A stretch of DNA of 64,000 nt, taken from the NCBI GenBank assembly GCA_036874045.1, contig CM072343.1, positions 82,001 through 146,000 on the forward strand. The letters run 5' to 3'. Shown here in pieces: positions 23,799 through 37,700 of the stretch (positions are counted from its first letter, which is position 1; each line of letters opens with the position of its first letter). The notes below the pieces were generated by a model. It was not told the DNA's origin. It did not search any database and saw only the letters and a list, made by a program, of their open reading frames with translations. This DNA is from Cymodocea nodosa (lineage: Eukaryota; Streptophyta; Magnoliopsida; Alismatales; Cymodoceaceae). The translations under genes were made by a program, and so were the position numbers.

Positions 23799-26700
23799 CT
23801 CAGCGGTTTTTGAAGACAAATCATCAAATCTTGTGTTACAGATGTAACCAAAACGTTGATGACACATACCACTCATAATTCCATGATTGATATAAAAGTG
23901 TCAGGAACGTTTTGACTTTTAATCACCCTGGTGGTTACCATTAACTAACTTCTTTGTTCATTCCAATCACATTCTTGAAAACAGGAGGATCATTTCACGT
24001 TCGTTTATGCGTCGTTTTGATGATTTTGTCATATTTTATCTTGAGTGAATGCCCAAATCTCGAGGTGAAAATCGGCACAGTAGCAGCATGGACACTCCCT
24101 TTGGACTTTTGTATAGCTTAATTCTGCTCCTCAGTAGCCTTTTGTAGAGTTTGCAATCGAGTGGAAAGTCAATGATCTAAAAACACCTTCCTGCTAATAA
24201 TATGACCGACACCACTATACATTACGTGAGCAAATTAGCTTGCGTTCCTTCCTGGTTTTTTCTCGATTATGATGTCAAACATTCGATGCCAACCCTAAGC
24301 ACGTCACATCTCTTTCACCTCCTGTGCATCTCAAGATCCTCATTTTTAGCATCTAGTGGCGGCCTCTTGGTGTCATCATCCACAAACATGACCTTATTTT
24401 CAGCTAGCATTGTTAATTGCCTCGTACAGGGAGAGGCCTTACGACCAATGATAAATCGATCGAGTCGATCAGAATGACGGTAGATGAATTACGGATCGGT
24501 GCAAGAAATCATGGTTTGGTTGAAATACAACTTGAACATTCGGTCCAATATGTTGACGTCACATATACGTTCAAAGAGAATGGCGAATTAGGAGGGCAGA
24601 ATTAACAAGGAGAAGACATGTTGAAAAGAACGAATTAATGTCAAAGATCAAGGGTTGAAAGAGCAAAGGGCGTAATACTCTACTCTCGCGCCACATCAGA
24701 AGATGCGGAAACAATCCCAGTTGATCATAAGATTACGGTTGATTATCATGACAATATATATTGTGCGATAAACTAGTCAGAGTTCAGTTCTATCCAAAAA
24801 GCTACAAACCTTACAACAGAAACCATATTCCACTCAAGAGAAAATTTCGGAATAAAGCTAGTTTAAGTTCTCCTCCTAATCCTTATACTTCAATACGAAC
24901 TTCTTCTGTGAAAATGGAATTAGATTAAAAACCGAAAACAACATCATCCACCTAGCTACGAGAACTTCGATCAATACAAGCTAGCTTGTCAACCTTATTT
25001 AACAAGCCAAATTCTCATTTTTGTTAATAATTGGTGATGGGATTTTTGTGTTTTTACTTTCCACTCTTGAATAGATTGCACATTATTTTTCATTAGTTGA
25101 ATCAAGCCAAGCCAAACCCTATTTCTGTGGATTGATGGTTACAAAGCTTAAGAATGAACGATATCCTTTCGAGGACTTGATGTATACGATGATATTACAC
25201 CTCAATTACTTGTGGTCGGACCAGAAGACAAAAAAAGGAGGCCCACCTTCCTGCCGAACACCGGGCACGACCTCTCCCTTAGCCGTATCCCTGGTGACTG
25301 CAACTGGTGGTCGTTTGTGAGGAAGAGACGTCACGGAGAGTGACATGAAATCGATCGTAAAAACGATATGTTCCTGCCTCACGCAGCATCGAATGACGCG
25401 CCCCCATCCACTTGATGGCAACATGTTCGCTCCTTTATCCTTTCGTTCCACTTCTTCCTTCTATCTCCACAGATTCCTCCTCTTGTCCTTGTTTTTTCGC
25501 GGTTCTCCGTTCTTCCCAGGGCGCACACATTATTTGTCTCTTAAAGCAGCGTTCCAACCCACAAGCCCTTCTCATACATGATGCTCGATTGATGATCTCT
25601 GGCACCGTCCTTTTTTAATTGGACCCGCCGTAAACCACGTTATTAAGATCAGTGCCTGTGCCTAGGTGGTCGGGTACTTAAAGACCCAATGTTTTTTGAT
25701 ATGCCCAGATCTTTTGTCATATCAAATAATTATATATACTAACAATGATTCATCGTATATTTGTTTTTATGTGCTTTCGGTCACCGAATGATCTGCATGG
25801 GCGCACCGGCGCCACTTCGAAATCACCCGCGTCTTGTGAACAGTGCTCGACGTCGTCATAACGTTGGGTGGCATTTGTTTAGCGGGAAAATGTGTTCACG
25901 TAGACACCGTAGAAAGCTGTTCTCACACAAAGGAACGCACACATTCAAAACGAAAATCACATCGATTGATTGATATGGTCCATGGGATTGAAGAGTTTGG
26001 TTTGTGACATGTTCTTGTGTTGGGGCGGTGGGTCCGGGCAAGTAATCAAATCATTTCCTCGGTGTTTGTTGCCCAAAAGCATACGGAATCCTTGGGGCCT
26101 GTCGTGGTTGGACCCAGCCACCGCAAAACGTAGCCGAGGTCCACGTGGGCCCAGGATGCCATGCTTCAACCAGACCAGAATGGGGACGCCTAGGCCCACA
26201 ATGGCCTTCCCCGATTTTTCCTTTTTCCTTTTTTATGATTTCCATGGCTTCCAATACTCGATGGCGTTCGTCCATTCGTATACATACAGCGGCAGATGTA
26301 ATGCAGCCCTTGTTACCATGTGCTCCTATTTAATGATAATAGCAATCTTCCAAGAAGGGTCAGGTCAGGTCACACTTCCTGTTATTGTCCCACTGCTGTT
26401 GCTGCTGCCGCTTCTTCGGTTCTTCCAGGCCCGGCCCTGTCCTCGCACCACCATTCCTTCACCATCGGCCCGGTGTTGTCGTTGTTCACATAATTATTGA
26501 ATTTTTCTCCGGGCTTCGTCCAGAGATATCAAATCCACCCATTATTGTCACTCATCCTTCGTTATTATAATTATTTTGATGTATCCTTCCTTGCAACAAC
26601 GTCATGTGTAGATGCCGCTTGCATTTTTTTTTTTTCTTTTAGAAAGAAGGTAGATGCCGCATGTATGTTAATATACAGTGGGTTATAAAAAAAATTACTT

Positions 26701-27200
26701 ACATCAATTAATAGTGGTAATAATGTGTGTCTCAACTTACTCGTGTACGGAGAACCAATTTACTAAGCGTGTAGGATTGCGGTTGGAACGAGATGTTAAT
26801 GTTTTTCCTTGAAAAAATGATCCTGATCCCGAGGGAACGACGCAGAAGCCGACTTATTATTTAAAATGTAGGCTTATATTGTCGGCTCACCATGTTCATC
26901 CAGAAAACATAAACCATGCACAGGCTTGTTCTAAATTATTCAAATCTCTAGCTAACCTTTGCGAAGTTGATTATCATCGATATTAAGAGAAATTAGAAAA
27001 AAGCAAAAACAATACTAGGTACGAAGCCGTCAGGGATTACATTATATTTTTTTCAAAAAAAAAAAAAAAAAAACCTATACCAAAGGTAAGTGTTGACCAA
27101 ACAAGAAGATATCCCTATTTAGACGGGGCAGGGTGAAAAACGTGCGACAGGTGGATGACTCTTTAACCCCGACGGCGGCCCAGCGGCGCCGGCGTTGCCA
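23799..27200. other. Intergenic region upstream of the CYP734A-like gene
   Basis: No gene is supported. Several short frames (for example 24202-24477 and 25970-26500) have no family resemblance and no splice partners. Base composition rises in GC at 25200-26500. A poly-A run of about 20 lies at 27054-27073. Nothing further is recognised. Confidence 0.5.
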
Positions 27201-27536
27201 CAGTCCCCACTCCTATTAAACCCTCCAAGCAACACACCCCCATGTATATATCATTATAACTCCTATCTTCCTCCTCCTCCTCCTCCTCCTCTCTCTCTCT
27301 TGCTCTCTCTCTCAACACATGTGTAGTAGTTGTTATCCACTGCTGCACACCATCTCTAGATACTACGACGGCCTAAAGGTGAGGAAATTATTAAACCGAA
27401 GCAAGCAACTGCAACGAGGAAATAAAGTACTCGTTCGTTAGCAATCACAGTGGCAGCAAGTACACACCACGCCAGTGCTGTCTGTCGTGCAGAACAAACG
27501 GCAAGGAAGAAATCTAGAGAGGCGGTGTCTAGCTCC
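27201..27536 (+). promoter_or_regulatory. Proximal promoter and leader of the CYP734A-like gene
   Basis: A TATATATC stretch at 27244-27252 could serve as a TATA element. It is followed by a (TCC)n tract and a (CT)n tract at about 27268-27313, features common in plant leaders. The P450 frame stays open upstream to 27450 but has no ATG before 27537. Confidence 0.4.
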
Positions 27537-30395
27537 ATGGAAGGGGCAGAGGAGGGTCCTGTTGAACAGCTGCGGTCGTGGTGGCTCCTGAAGAGATGGC
27601 TGCCACTTGGGATGCTGCTGCTTTGCCTGTGGGCGGCGCTAAAGCTGGTGGATTTCCTCTGGTGGAGGCCCAAGAGGTTGGAGGAGCATTTCGCCAAGCA
27701 AGGCATAAGAGGACCCAAGTACAAATTCCTTCTAGGAAATATGAAGGAGATGGTTGCGTCGATGAACGCCGCCGGCGCCCCCAACAAGCCGTTGATGCAA
27801 CGTCATTGCAACTCTCATAACATAGTTCCTAGAGTCCTGGCTTTCTATCCGCTGTGGAAGAAGATCTACGGTGCGTATGCTGCCTGTCCTTCGATCCAAA
27901 CTACTCGCCTTCTTCGGATTTCCTGTTTTGTTTTCTTCTACGGTTTTTTGGGGTTTGCGTTCGTACATGCCGCGCTCAGCTGAATGTGGTAAAGTCGTAC
28001 ATGCCTTCTCCCTCCAAATTAATCTGTTTCAATTCGTTGTGGACACTTGCGCTAGCTGTGACAGTGTTTGCTGCACCGTGTTGTGCTGCGTCTTGCATGT
28101 ATGCTGATCATGTCGGGTATTGTCGTCGACAACCTCAAGTGGTCGTCGTCGTATGAATTGCATTATTAAGTAAGTGGTTGGAGCAATTAAACAGAGTGCG
28201 CGCCTAGGGCCGGTAATTTTTATTAAAATTTAAATCTTAGTAAATGTAAAAAATACTAGCATTATATTATATACTATCTGGATATATCTATGGGTGTTCG
28301 GTGGCGAGGCTGTTTATGTTTAACCAACGATGACAATAAATCATCGCAATTTAATTAGCAAATGCAAGTCTCACATGGCTCACCTCTGTTTAGAGCATGT
28401 GCCGTGCCTAGAGCCTCCTGCCTGCTCCTATGCATTAATTAAAACCACCCCACCATCTCAGCCCGTCGACCTTGTCATTCATGCATATCAATGCATTCAT
28501 TATTTACCATCTCTCAGGCTCGGTCTTCACGCTGTGGTTCGGTCCCACGGCTCGGGTGATGGTGGCAGACCCGGAGCTCATTCGAGAGATCCTGGTGTCC
28601 AACTCCCAGGCATACGACAAGTACCAGTCCCACCCCCTGGTCCGGCAGCTGGAAGGCGAGGGCCTCCTCAGCCTTACCGGGGAGAAGTGGGCTCGCCACA
28701 GGAAGCTCATCTCCCCCACCTTCCACATAGAAAATCTCAAGGTACCTACGTATGTAATCCATGCATACATGTATACCCAATTCACTTCGGATATATATGC
28801 CGGTCAATCGTGCGCATCTTTGTTAACGCTATGCATGCCTACGCAGCTCTTGATACCCTTCATAGGGAAGAGCGTGGTGGACAGGGTGACAACATGGTTG
28901 CCTGTGGCAGCCACAGGTGGTGATGAGGTGGAGGTGGACGTGGCGGAGCTGTTCCAGTCCACCACAGAGGATGCCATCACCAGAACGGCCTTCGGCAAGA
29001 GCTACGAGGATGGGAAAGCCGTCTTTCAACTTCAAGCCAGGCAGATGCTGTTGGCCGCCGAGTCCTTCAGGAACATCTGCATCCCGGGGTGCAGGTTTCT
29101 CCCAACGCAGAAGAACCTCCACTCCTGGAGACTGGACAGGGAAATCAACAGATCCCTGCGAAAGCTGATCGACGATAGGAAGGAGAAGCATTCTCCGGAA
29201 CATGGCCACGACCAGCAGAGGGAGAAGAAGGTGGCGGAGCGGGACAGGGCCAGGGATCTTCTGGGTCTGTTGATCGATGCGAGCGTGAAGGAGGAGGAGG
29301 ACGATGACAAGATCACGGTGCACGACATAGTGGAGGAATGCAAGACGTTCTTCTTCGCGGGGAAGCACACGACGACGAACCTGCTGACCTGGGCGACGGT
29401 GCTTCTGGCCATGCACCCGGAGTGGCAAGACAGGGCGCGTGAGGAGGTCCTCAAGGTGTGTGGACCACGTGACGTCCCCACCCGTGACAACGTCTCCAAG
29501 CTCAGAACCGTAAGTCCACCTTAGACTCCCTGGTAGTTCCGCTAAGATGACTAAAAAATCTACCGGTTTATCTATCGCATGCCTTTCTTCCTCCTCGGTT
29601 TCTGCCTCCCGATGACGTACATGCACGCACCACTTATTACTGAACTAACCAGCTTATTCTTTCTTCCCTTTTATCGCGCGGTTCAGTACGTGACGAAAGA
29701 TCCAAATAAACCCATGACCATGACAGACACATAACAAGTACCAGATCCACCCTCCCTTTCCTCCTTCTTCCTGCTAGCTGTAAATTTTCACCACCGCCTA
29801 TGATAATAACAACGGTAACGATCGATAGTAATGACAATGCTTTTTTTTTCGAAATCGAATGGGTACGTAGATGATAGATGTGTGAATGTTTTCACTGCAG
29901 CTGGGGATGATACTGAACGAGACGTTACGGCTGTACCCACCGGTCGTGGCCACCATACGTAGGGCAAAGAGTGACGTGCATCTGGGCGGAGGCAAGTACA
30001 GGATACCCCGGGGCACAGAGCTGCTGATCCCCATCGTTGCCGTCCACCACGACTCCGCCCTCTGGGGACCGGATGTCCACGATTTCAACCCCAACCGGTT
30101 CTCCAACGGCGTGGCGCAGGCCGCCCGCCACCCGACGGCCTTCATACCCTTCGGTCTGGGTCCTCGTACGTGCGTCGGCCAAAACCTGGCTCTGCTGGAA
30201 TCCAAGCTCACGTTGGCGATACTCCTGCAGCGTTTCTCCCTCCGTTTATCCCCGTCGTACGTTCACGCCCCGACGGTGCCGATGCTACTCTACCCCCAGT
30301 ACGGTGCTCCCATCATCTTTCGTCCCGTCAGACCGGATCTTGACCGTAGACTATCATCCCCTACCGTCCCTGACGATGTCCCATGTTCACAATGA
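27537..30395 (+). CDS. Cytochrome P450, CYP734A-like (brassinosteroid inactivation family)
   Basis: Four exons: 27537-27870, 28518-28741, 28847-29509 and 29901-30395, all GT-AG and in phase, giving 571 residues. An N-terminal membrane helix (about 22-40) is followed by WWRPKRLEEHFAKQGIRGP, the signature start of CYP72-clan CYP734A enzymes (Arabidopsis BAS1). Visible motifs: I-helix AGKHTT (357-362), ExxR as ETLR (414-417), a PERF-region FNPNRF, and the haem loop FGLGPRTCVG with Cys498. Known members are ER-bound C-26 hydroxylases that inactivate brassinosteroids. The protein is about 50 residues longer than BAS1, mainly from a charged insert (about residues 300-345) before the I helix and a longer C-terminus. 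In this family the usual acidic I-helix residue is also replaced (AGKxTT), so that is not a defect. Substrate is inferred from family only. Confidence 0.9.
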
Positions 30396-32200
30396 TCGAA
30401 AGAAAAAAAGAGGGTAATTTGGCAGGATCACTTGCTTTATTACCATTTATTTGCTTTCCCGGTGATGTGAGCGTGGCCGCCTTGCCTCTTGTAGTAGTTA
30501 CGTCAGACCCTTTTTCTTGTCAGTTTTGTTGTTACATCCGACTAACAACGCATCTTTGTTTTCTACCTTCCGACTCCTTCGATCCCCCCCGGCCTGTACA
30601 CAGCAAAGCCGTGCATGGACTACATGTATATATCTTATATATGCACGCCAGCCAGATCGGCTCTCTCGCCTTCGACGCTGTTGTGTACGTCAATTCCGTA
30701 ATGTATGTGTACAAATTCTGTGACCCTACACTTTCAAGTGTACCTGCATCTCGCAGTTATAGTCCCTCGCTAAGGACTTTCCGTCGTGGCGTCATTACAC
30801 TCACTCATCCATGATATAAATTCCGAATGCATCTGTCTGCGGCAGTAAGATCGAGCAACACCACCTCCGGAAACTGCTAACATGGTCAATTTCAACAAGA
30901 AGCATATCAGAACAAGAAAACATACGCATGTGGTCTCGCCGTGTTTAATTGGTATCATTAAGTTCCATCGGCCCTCTTCAAATGGCTGCTAGCGCACCGG
31001 AGATGGCTTCTCCGAAAAGATTAGGCATGAGGCTGCAATTTGAAAATAGCTTATCTCTCACTTGTTATGTTTTGAGTTTGACTTCATGTATGTATATATA
31101 TGAAAGGACGCGAGAGATTGAATAGTGCAATACAAAAAGATGTCATACAAGTTAACCATTTTTTCTAGAAGTAATGCAATATTGTTGTATTCTACGAAGA
31201 CGCATACTTCTTTATTCACTGGAACGTGAGGTGACACCTGACTCTTCATCATATACAAGGTTTGAGTTGACTTACACATCTCGTCATGTCGCCATGTGAC
31301 GCATACATTACACAGACAGATTCATGAATGAGTGAGTTCCAATTATAGGTGCATATAGAAAGAGAGACACACAGACCCATGCCTAGGGGTTCGAATTCGA
31401 GAAAAACGTTACCATTAAAAAAACCACACACTTATGCATACAGCACATATACATACAGATGAAATCATTAGTCAGGATCAATTATCCTTTCTTTCGTGTG
31501 TGTGATAAAGGTTTCTTAAGAACAGGATTTGTTGTAATGAGCTATCAGACAAAAAATCTGGTGCCTGCAGTCGATCAACCGAGAACTTGCGGAAACGACG
31601 GCGACAGATCTGGAGAGTGCAGGCTAGAGACAGGGATGAAAAATAAGGTACCGAGAGTTATGTCTCGAACCCTTTGTTTATTCATAAATATATATGATGA
31701 TTACAGATTTAATGACCACCCTTAACAATAATAACAACCTGGAGAAGTAATTACAGTGGTTAATACAAGATAAATCAAGTCGATAACAAACTAACAACGA
31801 AGTGCAGATTAAATAGAACTTGAATGGAGTAGTGAAGTCAGTGGGCCTAGATTACAAAAACCCGAAGTCAAATCCCAGTAGGATCACCCTCAGATCCTTC
31901 GTCCAAGCTCGCATAAGAAGAAATTTCAGAAGTAGATAGCACATAGCTGTAGAAGCTGAGTTCCTAGCTAGTTGTCGAGGGAAGAACAAGAGTGGAGAGA
32001 CAAGTTTGGAACTCGATGGGTTCCAAAACCATCCATATATGAATTTGTTCTTCTTATTCTCTTAGTATTAATTTATACGTTCACAGGCACTTCAAATCAC
32101 CAAGGGAGAGCGAGCCGATGCAGACATGGCTGCATTCTCTTCCTATTCATGGAATCCCACCAATCAAGAGCTAGAAGACAATAAACAGTGTCATCGTCTT
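30396..32200. other. Intergenic region downstream of the P450
   Basis: Contains the P450 3' flank and then mixed-composition DNA without a supported gene. The part from about 31500 may belong to the decayed retroelement recognised just to the right, but I could not find its terminal repeats. Confidence 0.45.
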
Positions 32201-32325
32201 CACCTAGCTGATTAACAACTAACGAGCACTCCTCTTCGATTAGGCATTACATAGGAAAATATGGCCTACTTACCTTATTACATTTATTTATATTAAATAA
32301 ACCAACCCTCGCCTCCCTCCCCCCT

Positions 32326-32650
32326 CCAGGTCAACGTTGGAATTAATTGTTGCAAAGTTGAGCTGTGTCCTCCCAAGTAACATCTTCAGCTAGTCGTTGG
32401 CGCCACATGATCAGCCACCTCATTGAAACTCAATTCCCCACCTTCACCATCTTCCAGTTTAACAAGGCCTTAGGAAGCAATGGATCAGCACCAAGTGGGT
32501 CGACCATAATTAGTGCTCCTGCTTGACCATTCCACACACCCTCTCCTTTGACAGTAAGACACGAAAGTTCGGGTGCACTTGGAATCCGTCTGAGAATTGG
32601 AGACAATACAGCAGGGTCCGAAGTAGCATACACTAAGCTCCCGGGAATGA
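32326..32650 (-). mobile_element. Ty3/gypsy retrotransposon remnant (3' end of pol, chromodomain)
   Basis: On the minus strand the frame ending KALLNWKMVKVGN is followed, after an in-frame stop, by MRWLIMWRQRLAEDVTWEDT and AQLCNN. This has the layout of the chromodomain at the C-terminus of plant chromovirus polyproteins (a basic W-K-G-like stretch, then a TWED block). Only this tail is convincing; reverse transcriptase, integrase core and terminal repeats were not identified. It is a short, broken relic. Confidence 0.6.
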
Positions 32651-34775
32651 TGAGTAATCACCTCTCCTTGCTAATTAATAGGTTTGCAACTTCAAGCAAA
32701 CCCAATCTCCCACTTTACACTCTCGATCGATACAATGCCGGTTTGGTTGTTGTCGCAACTAATATTGTTTTGCCTGCTAGAGCTTAGTCTTCTTATGAGC
32801 CAAGTGGTGTCATAGTCCCTGCGGGCTTTCGCCACTGCTTAATTTCACACGTGTTGTCGCCTATACATAAGAGAGGATATCAGGTGGTGGATATCTATAG
32901 ACATCTTGGAATGGTGGGGTGCCAGTGGACATATAATAGGGTATATTGAACCAGCATTCGGCTCATATGGGAGCCGAGGAAACCACCCATTCTAGCTGCT
33001 AGTCATGGCAGAAGCATCGAGAATAGTATAATTGGCAGAAAACAAGCAAAGAACCGATGCGATTATCCACGAACGGTGTCTAAAACCATGAGGAAACAGG
33101 AACAGAAAAAATAAACAATAATGACGCACCAAAAACATGGACAGAAAGAAGAAAACACGAATTCAGGTTTCCCGTCTTCCTTTCTTCTCCGGTGTTTGTG
33201 CCGTGCGCTTCTCCTCCCCATTCCCATCACTTCTTCCGCTTGCTTTCGTTTTACGTTGGTTGTTTCTCTCCGGAAAACAAATGGTGTTGAAATTTATTTG
33301 AATTTGAACACCCCAGAATCGATCGATTGAAAGAAAATACACGAATGGTAGATCTTTGATGCAAAATGATTTATACAATACATTAACTAATTATGTAAAT
33401 TAATTAATTAACAAATGGACGTCACCGAGAAATTATTCTTAATGACACACCAATAGGTAAATATTACCATTGGATTATTGATCAATTAGATCATCATCGT
33501 CAATGTTGTGGAGTAGTAAATTAATTAGATGAATCAATCTTTTCAACACAGCATGCATGGCTCGAACCACCTGGCTTTCTTAAATCCCTGTTGGGGATGG
33601 GCGAAACCGACCAACTAATATAATCTAAGATGAATCAACGACATTTAATCAATTTTCATGAGATGATTGGGGTAAAGTGTAGTCTCCAAGAAAGAGCCAG
33701 CAAACTAGACTATACTAAGATATCCACTTTTGAGAATTGAGACGAACATCAGAAAGGACAATCCGTGGGATGCAATTTGAAGCCTTCACGGACATCCTAT
33801 GGGCCCCCAATAGCATATGATACTAACATGATGATATGGCCCATTTTCCGTGTAATAGTTTTGCCAGCCTCCACCCTAATTAAGCCCGGCCCATTTATTT
33901 GCAAGCCTCGCGAAGCAACAAGCGACCCTGCCCTCCATTGTGCTAATCGTCGTCGTTCACCTGCTTTCCAAGAGCGCGGCCGAACGATGACACGAGCAGC
34001 GAGGCATTTTGTTGGTTCTACGTGATGAAGTCCAGAGTTTGAAATATGCGATGGCTGGCTCTTTCGGTATTCCGATTGAATGTTTAATAGACAAACCCAC
34101 CTGAAAGGTAGATTAACTCATTTCTTCTCTTCCGATCGACCGAAGCTCGAAAAAGCCCAGTGTTTTGAGGTTCCATTGGATATATTATTCATATCCAATC
34201 GCAGCAATTCGCCGCAATATCCAATCCATTGTATGCCGAGGGCACGAGTTGTCGCAATATCTTCCTCCGGAATGATCACATTTTAGTTAATTCAGCTATG
34301 TGATCAGTTGATTAAATAAAAAGATTGTCTTGAGTAACATTGTTTTACTTGTGTTTTTATATTTATTTTTTTGAAAACAAATTAAATTTTAAGTTAAAAT
34401 TTTTTAACTGTAAGACGTAAGTTGAGTTACAGCTTTAAATTGTTCTCATAATTTTTGCGTATTTTAGTTATCTCGACATATCTGACAATTGAGAAAAATT
34501 GAAAACATAACCAGAAGTGATATAAAATTTTTGTTATAATAAAAACTTTCAACGTAAAATTTGGGATTTTTTGTCATAAAAAATACGACTAAAACTTTTG
34601 GTCCGCAAAAAAAAATGCTGGCCCACGGCCGAGCCTACCGGCATATATCGTGGGCGCGCAAGACCACGGGCGCTGTCCCTGAGAATTTCGACGCCATCGG
34701 CGCACGGAGCACTCTCCCCCTCATCGGCTCTCTCTTCGTTCTAACCCTTTCTTTCTCTATCGCGCATCGAGTAGC
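32651..34775. other. Intergenic region upstream of the small-protein gene
   Basis: No gene supported. AT-rich with scattered short frames. The last 150 bases (34620-34775) are GC-richer and probably form the leader of the next gene; no clear TATA element was found. Confidence 0.45.
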
Positions 34776-37700
34776 ATGGCTTCTTCTTCTTCTTCTTCTT
34801 CTTCAGTCGCTGTTGCTGATCTGTCCAAAAGGTGATACTTCCTCACCATTCGCGTTCCTCCGAATCTATGTTTTTCTTTTCCGTTGCCGTTCAACTCAAT
34901 TCATCTATTCATCATCTTGAAGGGAGAATCCTCCTTCCGCGATGACGAAGAAACGAGCAATGCCCTTCAAATTCATGGTGCCTCTCTTCTATGCGCCCTT
35001 GCTTCCACTGAGTAAGCTTTTTATTTAAAAGTTTCTCCTCCTGCCTCTCTTTCCCCCAGGTATACACGCTCAAATCATCTGCCTTTTGTAATTTCTTTGG
35101 CAGTTCGAATTACCCTGCGGCAAAATCCTGTTTTGAGGGACCGTCTCTTTTACGGCGTGTTGGCGGGTGCCTTCGCTCATGGATCTTATATCGTGTATCC
35201 TTTACTTGCACCCAATTCTTTCGTTGCTGCTATCATTTTGTGTCCGTTTGTTAGGATAACTTGATTATTATGATTTTGTGAAAATATGAAAAGTGTAGGT
35301 TATTGAACATGGTTTTGGAAGAAAAAATCTAAATCGGTCTTGGGTAATTAGTATTTAGATAATGCTCGGTAGATTGTTTTACTTCTGGTATAAAATGACT
35401 AAACTATCTAATCATTCACTTTTCTTATCCTCTTCTCATTTACAACAATAATAATAGTGTAACATAAGAAATGCAACATACTTCATCATATATCCTATAA
35501 TTGCATTAGCTAAACCGGTTAATAGTGAAAATGGCATTAGAAAAGTTAGAAGAACATTTAAGGGCAGGTAGGCGTTGAGTAAAGATGGTAGATGAAATGA
35601 CATTGAATTATAAATTTCAAATAACATTTTGGTTGTGTTTGTTAAAAGGAGTAACAACTTCCTACAATAAGTGCTCTAGTCAAGAACAATTTCTTTTAAC
35701 AAATGATAGCAACTCCCATATAGATTTAAGAGTGGTAAGGCTTTCTTTACTGCAGATTTTCCAAGTTTAAGAAGCATGGAAGAGTTGATATTTTCCAGCT
35801 CTCTTTGGGAGTGGATACAGTTATCACTAAATTTCAAAAGAGCTACTACCTTTTTTTGAAAAAAAAAAAACACAACCTCCATTTTTTTTCCATCTTTAGA
35901 GTAAAAAGGCTTATCTCAGGCAACGTTTCTATAAAAGCTCAGTTCAACCATGGAATGGCTATTGTAACAACCTCACAAAAGCGTGGATGGAGAATAGCTT
36001 CCCTATTTCTTCTATGATGAACAGTAAAAGGAGTAGAGAATGCTATCAGCTCTTGGTAGGAGCTGATAGGGTTTGCTTAAGGAATTTGCTATCACTTGGA
36101 TCATTGTAGGGAGGTGCAGATCTTTTTAACAAACACACCTTAAAGCTGGATTTTTTGACCAGTGTAACGTGCATGGCACATCTTTTGGGGTTCTGACATG
36201 CTAAACAAACCCACACATTTTTGGATAATAATCTAGCATGATATATGTATATTTTCTATTAGATATACATGAGCTATACTTGCCAAACAGACCCTTTGAA
36301 TTGCGTTATGCCCACTCTCCTGATATGTAGGCCTCTAATTATTTTGCTTTCTTTTCTATTCCACCTTTTTTGTCCAACAATAGGTGAATTCGCTGCTTAT
36401 GTTGGCACTTCTTTGCTACACGTGTTTCTTTCTTCTTTCCATTAACTACCTTCCTGATTTCTCTTTAGTAATTTTCTGTTCAATTTTGTTTGAGCCAGTA
36501 TTGTGCAGGTGTCATGTCTTCTCCTTTTTGTTCCTTGCACACCTTACCACAGACTCCAACATGCCCAATTGAAGATGCCAGTTTCAACCTCCCATCTGAC
36601 CATCAAGTTCTATCCGTTTCCCCTCTAATTTTTTTCGTCTTAATTCTTAAACCAACCAAACCTTTGTTAACCACTTGGTTGCCATGCCTCTTGCATGTGC
36701 TCCTTGCATTTTGGGGTTGTACCTTGCCATTGCCTTGATAGCTTCTGTCATCAATCTAAGTCACATTTGGCACTCTTTTTGTTTATTAATGTCATACTGA
36801 ACTTCCAAGTATCTAACTTCAAAAAAAAGCTAGCATTCTAGTAATATATGCGAATTCCCAGGGTATTATGAATCAGCAGCATGAAAGATGAAAGTCAAAC
36901 CATCGGCCTCCAAAATGACACTATTCTTAAGATATGCAGCTTTATGTGCATACAATGATAAAATAAAATTATTTTTTGGCATGATTAAAATTTTCAGTAA
37001 ATAATTAGTGTCTCTGCCTGCACTGAAAAGTAAAAAAAGAAATTTATGTAGATGACATCACACGATGATTTTGAAATATTTATTGTGCTTCATGCTGAGA
37101 TGAAACATTCCCCCTTTAATCTTAACCTATGTCCTAATGTTTTTAAACATTTTTACTCTGTTTCTTTCCTCTAGACGGAATTGTCAGAATATTCCCATCA
37201 CTTTTCTGGATGTTCCCTCTCAAGAAAACATCCAGCCCTATCAAGAAGCAAAATGGAAGATGTATTCTTAAGGATTCTTCCTCTTTTTCACACTGTTATT
37301 GTCTTTTTCCTTGCTGTCCATGCATAATTGTTTGAACTTGTCATTTATCTTACAAGTTCTTGCAAGCTTCATCAATTCCATTGTGAGTATTTGGATCGTT
37401 GATTGTAGCAAAAAACACTTTTTGAGCTGATCTTGCCCTTACGTTTTGCTCCATTAATTACTCATGACTATCAGGTAAGTATGTGAGCATGAATTTCGTT
37501 ATTTTGTAATAAGTTCTTTTATGACATATTGGTGACTTCCGATACATAGAATTATTTTATTGTTGAATGTCTCTGACCCTCAATTCATGATACAAAAAAT
37601 GCAAACATGTAGGAGTTAACTTGATATTGTTTTTTGGCCTATGTGCCTGTCATCTTAACCGTACTGATCCCTTTCGTTGATCTTGATAGGTAGTGCCTAA

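Noticed and set aside
28829-29626. 265-codon minus-strand frame opposite the P450
   Set aside because: It lies antisense to P450 exon 3, whose GC-rich codon use leaves the opposite strand open. The translation shows no domain.
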